Assembly (NCBI GenBank): GCA_020846575.1
Contig: JADLDQ010000217.1
Span: 1-13,563 of the forward strand
Source: Burkholderiales bacterium
GTDB lineage: Bacteria > Pseudomonadota > Gammaproteobacteria > Burkholderiales > SG8-39
DNA: 13,563 nt
Reading direction: 5' to 3'
A program made the translations under genes and the position numbers. The notes below the pieces were generated by a model. It searched no databases. It saw nothing but the letters and a program-made list of their open reading frames with translations, and was not told the DNA's origin. Every line of letters begins with the position of its first letter. Positions within the stretch are counted from its first letter, which is position 1. Below, one piece after another: positions 1-5,908 of the stretch.

Positions 1-946
1 GCCGTTCCTCTACCCGTTCGCGGGCGATGCCTGGCAGCTTCTCGGGCTGCGCTTCCTGCACGGCTTCGCGACAGCGATCTTCTCCCCGGTGGCCTCGGCC
101 TACGTCGCCGCCATCGCGCAGGAGCGGCGCGGGGCGCGCCTCGGCTGGTTCTCCTCTGCGAACGACCTGGGCGCGACAGCGGGGCCGCTGCTGGGCGGGC
201 TGGTGCTGTTCGCGACCGGCGAGTTCGTGACGCCCTACCTCGTCGTGGGCGCGCTCGGGATCGCCGCCCTCGCCATGGTGCTGCTGGTGCCCGAGCCGAG
301 TTCGCCGGCTGCCCGCGCCGGTGCGCCGCCAGGCGGGCGGGCGGCTGAGTTCCACCGCGGCTTGCGCGAGGTGCTGGGCACCCGCCCGATCCTCGTCGCC
401 TCCTCGGTCGAAGCGGTGATGTACCTCGGCTTTGGTGCATTCCTGGGGTTCCTACCGCTGTTCGCCAAGACGCAGGGCCTGAACGACGCGGAGATCGCGT
501 TGGTGCTGGCGCTGCAACTGGCGACCGCGCTCCTCGCCAAGCCCTTCACCGGCCGCGCCTCGGACCGCCTGGGCCGGGTGCCGGTCATCGTCGCGGGCCT
601 CGTGCTCTGCGCGCTCGCGCTGCCGCTCATCTTCCGCGCCCAGGACCTCGCGGAACTGCTGCTCGCGGCGCCGCTGCTCGGGCTGGGCGTAGCCGCGGTG
701 ACGCCGGTGGCCAGCGCGCTGATCGCCGATCTCGCGCACAGCCGGCACCTGGGCGCCGCGATGGGCGTGTTCGGCACCATCTGGGACGTGGGCGAAGCGC
801 TCGGCCCGATCCTCGCGGGCGTACTGATCGCGCGGCTGGGGTACGCCTTCACGTTCGATATCCTCGCCGCACTGACCATCCTCGCCGCGATCGGGTTCGT
901 CCTGGCGATCAGGGATCCCGGGCCGCCGGACGCAATTCGCGGCTGA
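1..946 (+). CDS. MFS transporter, 5' partial
   Basis: Inner-membrane transporter of the major facilitator superfamily; the substrate cannot be told. The first full codon is at position 2 and the frame stays open to TGA at 944-946, giving 314 visible residues. A GTG at 89 is internal, because the upstream codons already read as membrane protein (RFLHGFATAIFSPV...). The visible part begins around TM4 (RFLHG, then the Gly/Ala-rich GATAGPLLGG helix) and contains the second-half MFS loop motif GRASDRLGRVPV between TM8 and TM9. About 90 residues (TM1-3) are therefore missing to the left, compared with the usual ~400. It lies upstream of the ArsR-rhodanese operon on the same strand, but a gap of nearly 400 bases with a separate promoter argues that it is a different transcript. 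A role in exporting products of that operon is possible but not shown. Confidence 0.9.
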   Translation, partial: PFLYPFAGDAWQLLGLRFLHGFATAIFSPVASAYVAAIAQERRGARLGWFSSANDLGATAGPLLGGLVLFATGEFVTPYLVVGALGIAALAMVLLVPEPSSPAARAGAPPGGRAAEFHRGLREVLGTRPILVASSVEAVMYLGFGAFLGFLPLFAKTQGLNDAEIALVLALQLATALLAKPFTGRASDRLGRVPVIVAGLVLCALALPLIFRAQDLAELLLAAPLLGLGVAAVTPVASALIADLAHSRHLGAAMGVFGTIWDVGEALGPILAGVLIARLGYAFTFDILAALTILAAIGFVLAIRDPGPPDAIRG

Positions 947-1281
947 GAGCACGCACGAGCCGCCGGTCCTTGCCGGTGCCATCGCTTGCTCAGCGCCACC
1001 GGGGGAGGGACGAGTGGGGGTTGACGCGCCCCGATGCCCGGAACGGCCTTCGGGCAAGAATCCCGGACCTGCAAAGCAGGCGATGGACTGCCGTCGGCCC
1101 CGCGGCGTGCGCCCAAGTTCCGTGGGTGCTGGCGCCCTATCTGCTCGAAGGCATGCAGGGGACCCTGCATCGCCCCGATGCAACGGGTCTTCGGATCGAG
1201 AAAGGTCGGGGACGATCGAGCGTCCATTGCGCCGGTAGCTTGTCGAAAGCGGCGCCGCAGCAGTGCATCGCACCCATCCGC
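947..1281. other. Intergenic region with inverted repeats, no gene seen
   Basis: No convincing protein is encoded here. A + strand frame is open from 970, but its translation has no recognisable domain and it runs into the regulator gene only because GC-rich DNA has few stops. The stretch holds several short dyads: CCTGC-AAA-GCAGG (1068-1080), an 18-bp palindrome (1153-1170) and an overlapping GCATCG-CCC-CGATGC (1167-1181). An 11-base direct repeat, CGCCCCGATGC, occurs at 1027-1037 and 1171-1181. No T-rich tail marks an obvious terminator for the MFS gene. Confidence 0.6.
1153..1181. repeat. Two overlapping inverted repeats
   Basis: ATGCAGGG-GA-CCCTGCAT (1153-1170) is a perfect dyad with 8-base arms. 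Its right end (GCAT) is shared with a second dyad, GCATCG-CCC-CGATGC (1167-1181). As RNA the two hairpins would exclude each other. As DNA they could be protein-binding sites. They lie about 100 bases upstream of the regulator promoter. Function unknown. Confidence 0.5.
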
Positions 1282-1310
1282 TTGACAAGCCGCGACGGCT
1301 GTCATTCAAT
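1282..1310 (+). promoter_or_regulatory. Sigma70-type promoter of the arsR-rhodanese operon
   Basis: A perfect -35 TTGACA (1282-1287) is followed after 17 bases by TTCAAT (1305-1310), which matches 4 of 6 bases of TATAAT. Transcription would begin near 1317. This places the ATG at 1309 upstream of the transcript start and favours the in-frame GTG at 1345 as the regulator's start codon. The -10 lies inside the left arm of the operator-like dyad, the arrangement expected of autorepression. Confidence 0.7.
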
Positions 1311-1325
1311 GGTTTACTTGAATGA
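1302..1325. promoter_or_regulatory. ArsR-type operator dyad overlapping the -10
   Basis: TCATTCAA (1302-1309) and TTGAATGA (1318-1325) are perfect inverted 8-base arms separated by 8 bases. AT-rich dyads with ATTCAA/TTGAAT-like arms are typical of ArsR/SmtB/CadC operators. The site covers the -10 element and likely transcript start of a gene that encodes an ArsR-type repressor, so autoregulation is the natural inference. Inducer release would switch on the whole three-gene operon. Confidence 0.7.
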
Positions 1326-1344
1326 TTGCAACGGCAGGCATCGC

Positions 1345-2052
1345 GTGTCCAGGCGCAGCTCGAAGGGTGCCGTTTTCGCCGGCCTCGCCGCGGTCGGCAA
1401 GGCCGTCGCGCATGGCCATCGGCTGGAGATGATCGAGCTGCTCGCCCAGGGCGAGCGCAGCGTCGAGTCGCTTGCCGAGCGCGCGGGACTCTCCTTCGCC
1501 AACGCCTCGCAGCACCTGCGGCTTATGCGCGAGGCCGGGCTGCTCGAATCCCGGCGCGACGGCAAGCGCGTCCTGTACCGCTTGAGCGATCCGGCGGTCC
1601 TCGATCTGACGGGCGCGCTGCGGCGCCTCGCCGAGCGCAGATGCGCCGAAGTGCGGGCGGTGATCGACGGATACTTCCGCGCGCGCGACGCACTGGAGCC
1701 GGTGACCCGTCGAGAGCTCGTCGAGCGCCTCCGAACGGGGCTGGTCACCGTGCTTGACGTGCGTCCCGAAGACGAGTTCGCCGCCGGCCATCTGCCAAGG
1801 GCGCGCAATATTCCGCTGCGCGAACTGTCGCGCCGACTGTGCGAGATTCCGAAGAGCCGCGAGGTCGTCGCCTACTGCCGGGGCGCCTACTGCGTCCTGT
1901 CGTTCGAAGCGGTGGCGCTGCTTCGCGGGCGCGGCTACCAGGCAAGGCGACTGGAGGACGGCTTCCCCGAGTGGAAGGCCGCCGGACTTCCGGTCGCGTC
2001 GCTCGCCGGGACAGCGCAGGCTGCGAGAGGCAGCCGATGGGCGCGGACCTGA
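1345..2052 (+). CDS. ArsR-family regulator fused to a rhodanese domain
   Basis: Predicted transcriptional repressor of 235 residues from GTG 1345 (weak GGCAGG 6 bases upstream). ATG 1309 would give 247 residues but lies inside the operator and before the predicted transcript start. Residues ~10-85 form an ArsR winged helix: SVESLAERAGLSFANASQHL is the helix-turn-helix and GKRVLYRLSD the wing. Residues ~120-218 form a rhodanese domain: LDVRPEDEFAAGHLPRARNI, then active-site loop CRGAYC with catalytic-type Cys178 and a second Cys183, then GFPEWKAAGLPV. The classical As/Cd-binding ELCVCDL helix of ArsR is absent; the only Cys in the DNA-binding part is Cys100. Sensing may therefore go through the rhodanese cysteines (persulfide, selenium or metalloid), which is inference. 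It is the first gene of the operon, overlaps the next by 16 bases and probably represses itself through the dyad at 1302-1325. Confidence 0.88.
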   Translation: MSRRSSKGAVFAGLAAVGKAVAHGHRLEMIELLAQGERSVESLAERAGLSFANASQHLRLMREAGLLESRRDGKRVLYRLSDPAVLDLTGALRRLAERRCAEVRAVIDGYFRARDALEPVTRRELVERLRTGLVTVLDVRPEDEFAAGHLPRARNIPLRELSRRLCEIPKSREVVAYCRGAYCVLSFEAVALLRGRGYQARRLEDGFPEWKAAGLPVASLAGTAQAARGSRWART

Positions 2053-2657
2053 AGTTCCACTGGGAGAACGTCCACCGGACCAAGGTGCCGGAGGCGCTGA
2101 GCTGGTACCGGCCGCACCTGGACCGGTCGATGTTCATGATTCAGCGCGTCGCGGGGAGTCTTTCGAGCGCCATCATCGACATCGGAGGCGGCGAGTCCAC
2201 GCTGGTGGACGACCTGCTCGGCGCGGGGTACCGCGACTTGAGCGTGCTGGACATCTCGGAGACGGCCCTCGAAGTCGCACGCAAGCGGCTGGGGGAATCA
2301 GCCGGCAGGATCCACTGGATCGTCGGGGATATCGTCAACGCGGCGATCGAACCGCGTCGCTATGACGTCTGGCACGACCGGGCCTTATTCCACTTCCTGA
2401 CCGATCGGGCGGCGCGAACCGCCTACGTGGCCCAGGCGGCACGCAGCGTGAGGCCGGGCGGTCATGTTCTCGTCGCCACCTTCGGATCGCAAGGCCCGAC
2501 GAAGTGCAGCGGCCTGGACGTCGTTCGCTACGACGCCGAGTCCCTCCACCACGAATTCGGCAGTCGGTTCCGGCTCCTGGAAAGCGCCACCGAAGCACAC
2601 ACAACGCCTTTAGGGACGACGCAGCAGTTCCTGTACTGTCTGTGCAAGGTGGGGTAA
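2037..2657 (+). CDS. Class I SAM-dependent methyltransferase
   Basis: Small soluble methyltransferase of 206 residues; the acceptor is unknown. ATG 2037 is preceded by GAGAGG (2025-2030) with 6 bases between, and the gene overlaps the regulator's end by 16 bases, which indicates translational coupling. Rossmann motifs are clear: motif I IIDIGGGES (46-54), motif II acidic Asp72 in VLDIS, GDI at 97-99 near the adenine, motif IV DVWHDRALFHFL (110-121), and RPGGHVLV (139-146). The N-terminal FHWENVHRTK...SWYRPH block is one I recall from a family of short uncharacterised proteobacterial methyltransferases (about 200 residues); this was not searched. Cysteines 157, 201 and 203 are present, the last two as a CLC near the C-terminus. 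Position between an ArsR-type regulator and an ArsM-like enzyme suggests a role in metalloid, chalcogen or thiol methylation. Confidence 0.85.
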   Translation: MGADLKFHWENVHRTKVPEALSWYRPHLDRSMFMIQRVAGSLSSAIIDIGGGESTLVDDLLGAGYRDLSVLDISETALEVARKRLGESAGRIHWIVGDIVNAAIEPRRYDVWHDRALFHFLTDRAARTAYVAQAARSVRPGGHVLVATFGSQGPTKCSGLDVVRYDAESLHHEFGSRFRLLESATEAHTTPLGTTQQFLYCLCKVG

Positions 2658-2676
2658 CGGCTTGCAGTGACCACAC

Positions 2677-2683
2677 GAGGAGG
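2677..2683 (+). promoter_or_regulatory. Strong Shine-Dalgarno fixing the start of the third gene
   Basis: GAGGAGG lies 7 bases before GTG 2691. It excludes the earlier in-frame GTG at 2667, which has no such site and would place the Shine-Dalgarno inside the gene. Confidence 0.8.
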
Positions 2684-2690
2684 ACAGAAG

Positions 2691-3470
2691 GTGACGACAC
2701 ATGAACCGGCAGTTGACGCAGCGACGCTGCGGGAAGAGGTCAGGAAGAAGTACCGCGACGTCGCATGCAATCCCCACGGCGAGCATCATTTCCATACCGG
2801 CCGCCCGCTCGCGAAGCGCCTGGGCTACGAGCAGGCGGTGGCCGATGCGATGCCGGACGTGGCCGTCGAATCCTTCGCGGGGGTGGCGAACCCGTTCGTG
2901 CTGCGGCGGCTGCCTCCCGGCGAGAGGGTCGTCGACGCCGGTTCCGGCGGCGGCTTCGACACCTTCATTGCGCGCCACCAGGTCGGACCCGGCGGCCGTG
3001 TCGTCGGCGTGGACATGCTCCGGGAAATGTTGGACAAGTCGCACTCGAGCGCAAGGCTCATGGGATTCGAGAACATCGAGTTCCGGGAAGGGATCATCGA
3101 GGAACTCCCGGTCGAGGACGGTTGGGCGGACGTCGTGATCAGCAACGGCGTGGTCAACCTGTGCCCGGACAAGCCGCAGGCATTCGCCGAGCTGTGGCGG
3201 GTCCTGCGCCCGGGGGGCAGCCTGCAACTCGCGGACATCGCCAATGGCAGGCCGGTGCCCGAGTCGGCGGTGCGCAACATCGACCTGTGGACCGCCTGAA
3301 TCGCCGGTGGCCTTCCGTGCGAAGGCTGGCAGGCGCTTCTGGCGGCGGCGGGCTTCGTGGATATCCGGATCAGCGCGCCGTTCGACACCTTCGCGGACGC
3401 TCGCGGCGAGAAGAACGCCAGACGCTTCGAGGTCTACGGCTACACTTTCCTCGCGCGCAAGCCGGCGTGA
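2691..3470 (+). CDS. ArsM-like SAM methyltransferase, predicted selenoprotein (Sec203)
   Basis: Predicted 259-residue methyltransferase from GTG 2691, read through one in-frame TGA (3297-3299) as selenocysteine 203. SAM motifs: VVDAGSGGGFD (80-90), VVGVDM (104-109), FREGIIEELPVEDGWADVVIS (131-151) and RVLRPGGSLQLADI (170-183). SNGVVNLCPDK (151-161) aligns with SNCVINLVPDK of human AS3MT, and U-IAGGL (203-208) with its CLGGAL, whose Cys206 is a metalloid-binding residue; so Sec replaces that Cys. The first AS3MT Cys of this pair is Gly153 here, with Cys158 nearby. After the TGA the same frame runs 56 codons, with family-like ...FEVYGYTFLARKPA at the end, to TGA 3468-3470. A SECIS-like hairpin follows the TGA. 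Cys210 could form a selenenylsulfide with Sec203 (inference). Without recoding the product stops at residue 202. The alternative is a nonsense mutation or sequence error. The acceptor (arsenite, selenium, tellurium or other) is unknown. Confidence 0.8.
3303..3330 (+). promoter_or_regulatory. Bacterial SECIS-like stem-loop after the in-frame TGA
   Basis: GCCTTC (3310-3315) pairs perfectly with GAAGGC (3321-3326) around loop CGTGC (3316-3320). G3309-U3327 can add a wobble pair. After a bulge of GGU (3306-3308), GCC (3303-3305) pairs with GGC (3328-3330). The loop starts 16 bases after the TGA, close to the 17 in E. coli fdhF, and has G in its second position followed by U, as SelB recognition prefers. 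The bulged 5'-side U is also reminiscent of fdhF. The hairpin lies wholly in coding sequence, as bacterial SECIS elements do. Pairing was worked out by eye, not by folding software. Confidence 0.72.
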
Positions 3471-3592
3471 ACGGCTCCTGCCCTGGAATCGGGCCTCTGC
3501 AGCGGCCGCTCTGTGGTTGGTCTCGCGTGAGTCGCCTGTGCTGCAGCGGCGCCCGTCCTGGCGGGGGTCACGCGCCCCATGCGCGCAAGGCC

Positions 3593-3619
3593 GTGCCGTT
3601 CGGCCTTCGGCCGAGGCAC
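3593..3619. terminator. Hairpin between converging genes, possible bidirectional terminator
   Basis: GTGCC (3593-3597) pairs with GGCAC (3615-3619), and TCGGCC (3600-3605) with GGCCGA (3609-3614), around a TTC loop. This gives 11 pairs with a two-base bulge. It sits between the ends of the methyltransferase operon (3470) and the converging CsgG-like gene (3649). No proper T-tract follows on either strand, so it may be a weak or factor-assisted terminator. The rest of the 178-base gap contains only a 10-base direct repeat, CTGCAGCGGC, at 3497-3506 and 3541-3550. Confidence 0.45.
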
Positions 3620-3648
3620 CTTGACGCATGGAATGCGCGGGTGGGGCG

Positions 3649-4689
3649 TCAGCGCACCTTCGAGACCATCCTCGAATCCACCCAGCCCTCGCCGCCCGAA
3701 CCCTGCACCTTGATGAACGCGCCCTCCTTGGCGCCCAGATACACGAGTTCGTCATCGCGCCTGAGCGTGGACAGAACGTTGGCCGAGGCATTCGCGCCCG
3801 CGAGCAGCCGGATGCCGGCGATCTTGGGCATGATCACGTCGCCCGCGTTCAGTCCGTCGCCCGCCTGCACCGAGGCCGCGGCGTTCTGCTGCGAGGCGGT
3901 CGAGGGCCGCGCCTGGATGAGGGAAGGCTGGTTGCGGATGGCGCGAACGATGTTGTTGTAGTTGTCCAGCAGCGCCGCCGCCACCACCTTGCCTTCGGCT
4001 GTGTTGGTGTAGGCGCCGGCGCCCACGCCGCCGAGGAACCCGCCCACCGCCCAGTCGGCCTTCTCGACGTTGCCTTCGGCCGCAGCGACCTGGATCCCCG
4101 AGCGCGCGTCCGACATCAGCAGCGTGGTCTGCGCCTGCCGGAACTTCATGCCGCCCGCCACCGCGCCCACGGTGCGGCCGAGCGCGCCGAACAGGCTGCC
4201 CACCGCCGCGAGCCCCGCGCCGCCGGCGTTGTTCTCGCTGAAGGCGACTTGCGGTGTGAGCAGGAAGTCGGCCGTGGCGAGCTGGCCCTTGCCGATGTTG
4301 GAGTCCGACTGGAGCTGGCCCGCCTGGGCGAGCGCGCGCTCCTGCATGATGTTCTGCATCGCCATGCCGCGCTCCACCACCTGGAAGCAGTTGGACTGCT
4401 GGATCATCAGCCGCAGGAGTGCGGTCGGCGCGGGCAGGTTGTAGCGCGCGAGCGCCGCGGCGATCTGGGCCTGCGGCTCGACCACGGCGATGGTGCCGAA
4501 AGGCTTGCCGCACTTCTCCAGTGAGGGCGCGGCGTTCGAGGAGGCGCCGTCCGGGCCGGCCGAGCCGCTGACCGGCGCGTCCGCGCCGCCGGCCTTGTAA
4601 CCGAACGGGCCCTGTGACCAGGCGCCATGAACGCAAAGAAGGCTCGACACAAGTGCCCCGAGAATCGCAACCGGGATGGGAAATCTCAT
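3649..4689 (-). CDS. Exported CsgG-like protein with C-terminal SH3-like domain
   Basis: Predicted periplasmic or outer-membrane-associated protein of 346 residues. The start is ATG at 4689-4687, preceded by GAGGAG with 8 bases between; a 43-codon upstream extension is open but lacks signal-peptide character. Residues 1-26 form a signal peptide (MRF, hydrophobic PVAILGALVSSLLCVHGA, then W-S-Q). There is no proper lipobox (SLLC has Leu at -1), so it is not a typical lipoprotein, unlike curli CsgG. Residues ~64-255 resemble the CsgG family: GTIAVVEPQ, the LLRLMIQQSNCFQVVERG block, then a Gly/Ala-rich stretch, and TAEGKVVAAALLDNYNNIVRAI. Residues ~288-344 look like a bacterial SH3 domain (IRLLAGANASANVL...DELVYLGAKEGAFIKVQGSGGEGWVDSRMV), which usually binds peptidoglycan or protein. 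It converges on the methyltransferase operon and diverges from bioB. Precise function unknown; the CsgG assignment is from motif recognition only. Confidence 0.75.
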   Translation of the reverse strand: MRFPIPVAILGALVSSLLCVHGAWSQGPFGYKAGGADAPVSGSAGPDGASSNAAPSLEKCGKPFGTIAVVEPQAQIAAALARYNLPAPTALLRLMIQQSNCFQVVERGMAMQNIMQERALAQAGQLQSDSNIGKGQLATADFLLTPQVAFSENNAGGAGLAAVGSLFGALGRTVGAVAGGMKFRQAQTTLLMSDARSGIQVAAAEGNVEKADWAVGGFLGGVGAGAYTNTAEGKVVAAALLDNYNNIVRAIRNQPSLIQARPSTASQQNAAASVQAGDGLNAGDVIMPKIAGIRLLAGANASANVLSTLRRDDELVYLGAKEGAFIKVQGSGGEGWVDSRMVSKVR

Positions 4690-4903
4690 GAGCGTCGCTC
4701 CTCGTCGAAGGGTGATGCGGTTCGGAACTCGCCCGCGGCGAATCGAGCGCAGAAGATAACACACCGCTCGCGCCCGAAACACGGCGCGGCCGGTGGCGTA
4801 CACCCCGGCGAGCGTCACTTTGTCACGACACGTGCGCCCGTGCGGCAGCCGCGCCTGGCGGGCGTTGGCCCCATCGGGCGAAGCCGGTAGCGCGCAGCTT
4901 CCC

Positions 4904-4909
4904 TACAAT
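4904..4909 (+). promoter_or_regulatory. Possible -10 element of the bio operon
   Basis: TACAAT matches 5 of 6 bases of TATAAT and ends 6 bases before the bioB ATG at 4916. No good -35 is seen 16-18 bases upstream. If it is used, the transcript would start at or within a few bases of the ATG, so bioB would be leaderless, which agrees with the lack of a Shine-Dalgarno before 4916. No BirA-type TTGTAAACC operator is visible in the 226-base gap. Confidence 0.4.
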
Positions 4910-4915
4910 GCGGCC

Positions 4916-5899
4916 ATGGTCTCCCCCAGCCTTGCGGATAGCGCTCGCCCTGCCTGGACTCCCGGCGAGGCGGCCGCGATCTACGCTCAGCCCTTCAACG
5001 ATCTGCTGTTTCATGCGCACTCGGTCCACCGCCGGCACTTCGACCCCAACAAGGTGCAGAAGAGCCGGCTGCTGAGCGTCAAGACCGGCGGCTGCCCGGA
5101 GGATTGCGGCTACTGCAGCCAGTCCGCGCACCACGCGAGCGGCGTGCGCGCCACCCAGCTGATGGCGCTGGAGGCGGTGCTCGGGGAGGCGCGGCGCGCG
5201 CGCGACGGCGGCGCGACCCGCTACTGCCTGGGGGCGGCCTGGCGCGAACCCAGGGAGCGCGACATGGATGCGGTGTGCGCCATGATCGAGGGGGTGAAGG
5301 CGCTCGGCCTGGAGACCTGCGCCACGCTCGGCATGCTCTCCGGCGAACAGGCGCGCAGGCTCAAGCGTGCGGGCCTGGACTACTACAACCACAACATCGA
5401 CACCTCCCCCGGCCATTACGTCCGGATCGTCTCCACGCGCAGCTTCGAAGACCGCCTGCGCACCCTGGAACGGGTCCGCGAGGCCGGCATCGCGTTATGT
5501 TGCGGCGGCATCGTCGGCATGGGCGAGACGGCCGAGGACCGCATCGGCATGCTCGTCGTGCTCGCCAACTTCCCCGAGCCGCCCGAGTCGGTGCCGATCA
5601 ACATGCTGGTGCCGATCGAGGGCACGCCGCTCGCCTCGCAGCCGCCGCTGGATTCGATCGAGTTCGTTCGCACCGTGGCGCTGGCGCGCATCCTGATGCC
5701 GCGCTCGCTGGTTCGCCTCTCGGCGGGCCGCACGCGCATGAGCGACGAGTTGCAGGCGCTGTGCTTCTTCGCCGGCGCGAATTCCATCTTCGTCGGCGAG
5801 CGGCTGCTCACCGCGGGCAATCCGCAGCCCGGCGCCGACGAGGCGCTCCTCGATCGGCTGGGGATCGGCGGCCTGCCCGCGCCGGGTCCCACGGGCTGA
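4916..5899 (+). CDS. bioB: Biotin synthase
   Basis: Radical SAM enzyme that inserts sulfur into dethiobiotin to make biotin, the last step of the pathway; cytosolic. It has 327 residues, close to the usual 320-350. The radical SAM cluster motif is GGCPEDCGYCSQSA (Cys60, Cys64, Cys67). The [2Fe-2S] sulfur-donor ligands are all present: Cys104 (YCLGAAWR), Cys135 (ETCATLGML), Cys195 (ALCCGGIVGMGE) and Arg272 (RLSAGRTRM). The YNHNIDTSPGHY block is intact. ATG 4916 is chosen because the sequence from there matches a normal BioB N-terminus. Upstream in-frame codons from 4793 read as non-family sequence. It is first in bioBFDA, with bioF starting 9 bases after its stop. Confidence 0.97.
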   Translation: MVSPSLADSARPAWTPGEAAAIYAQPFNDLLFHAHSVHRRHFDPNKVQKSRLLSVKTGGCPEDCGYCSQSAHHASGVRATQLMALEAVLGEARRARDGGATRYCLGAAWREPRERDMDAVCAMIEGVKALGLETCATLGMLSGEQARRLKRAGLDYYNHNIDTSPGHYVRIVSTRSFEDRLRTLERVREAGIALCCGGIVGMGETAEDRIGMLVVLANFPEPPESVPINMLVPIEGTPLASQPPLDSIEFVRTVALARILMPRSLVRLSAGRTRMSDELQALCFFAGANSIFVGERLLTAGNPQPGADEALLDRLGIGGLPAPGPTG

Positions 5900-5908
5900 G
5901 CCGGGCCG

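Noticed and set aside
947..1300. A tRNA gene, in particular tRNA-Sec (selC), near the selenoprotein operon
   Set aside because: No T-loop GGTTCGA-type block or acceptor-stem pairing was found in the gaps of the window. selC, if present, is elsewhere.
235..1305. Long - strand open frames opposite the MFS gene
   Set aside because: Translations are Arg/Ser/Ala-rich without domains and lie antisense to a clear MFS coding frame.
970..1344. A long N-terminal extension of the ArsR-rhodanese protein
   Set aside because: It would run through the promoter, the operator and the inverted repeats, and its residues show no domain.
2050..2052. The regulator's TGA stop as a second selenocysteine codon
   Set aside because: The following sequence is already used by the next gene in another frame, and readthrough gives no family-like continuation.
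2667..3299. A truncated 202- to 210-residue methyltransferase ending at the TGA at 3297
   Set aside because: The same frame continues with family-like sequence for 56 codons, the TGA sits at the conserved Cys position and a SECIS-like hairpin follows. The GTG at 2667 lacks a ribosome site, while GTG 2691 has a strong one.
2691..3470. A frameshifted pseudogene
   Set aside because: There is no frame change: both halves lie in the same frame. A point nonsense mutation or sequencing error remains the only non-recoding alternative.
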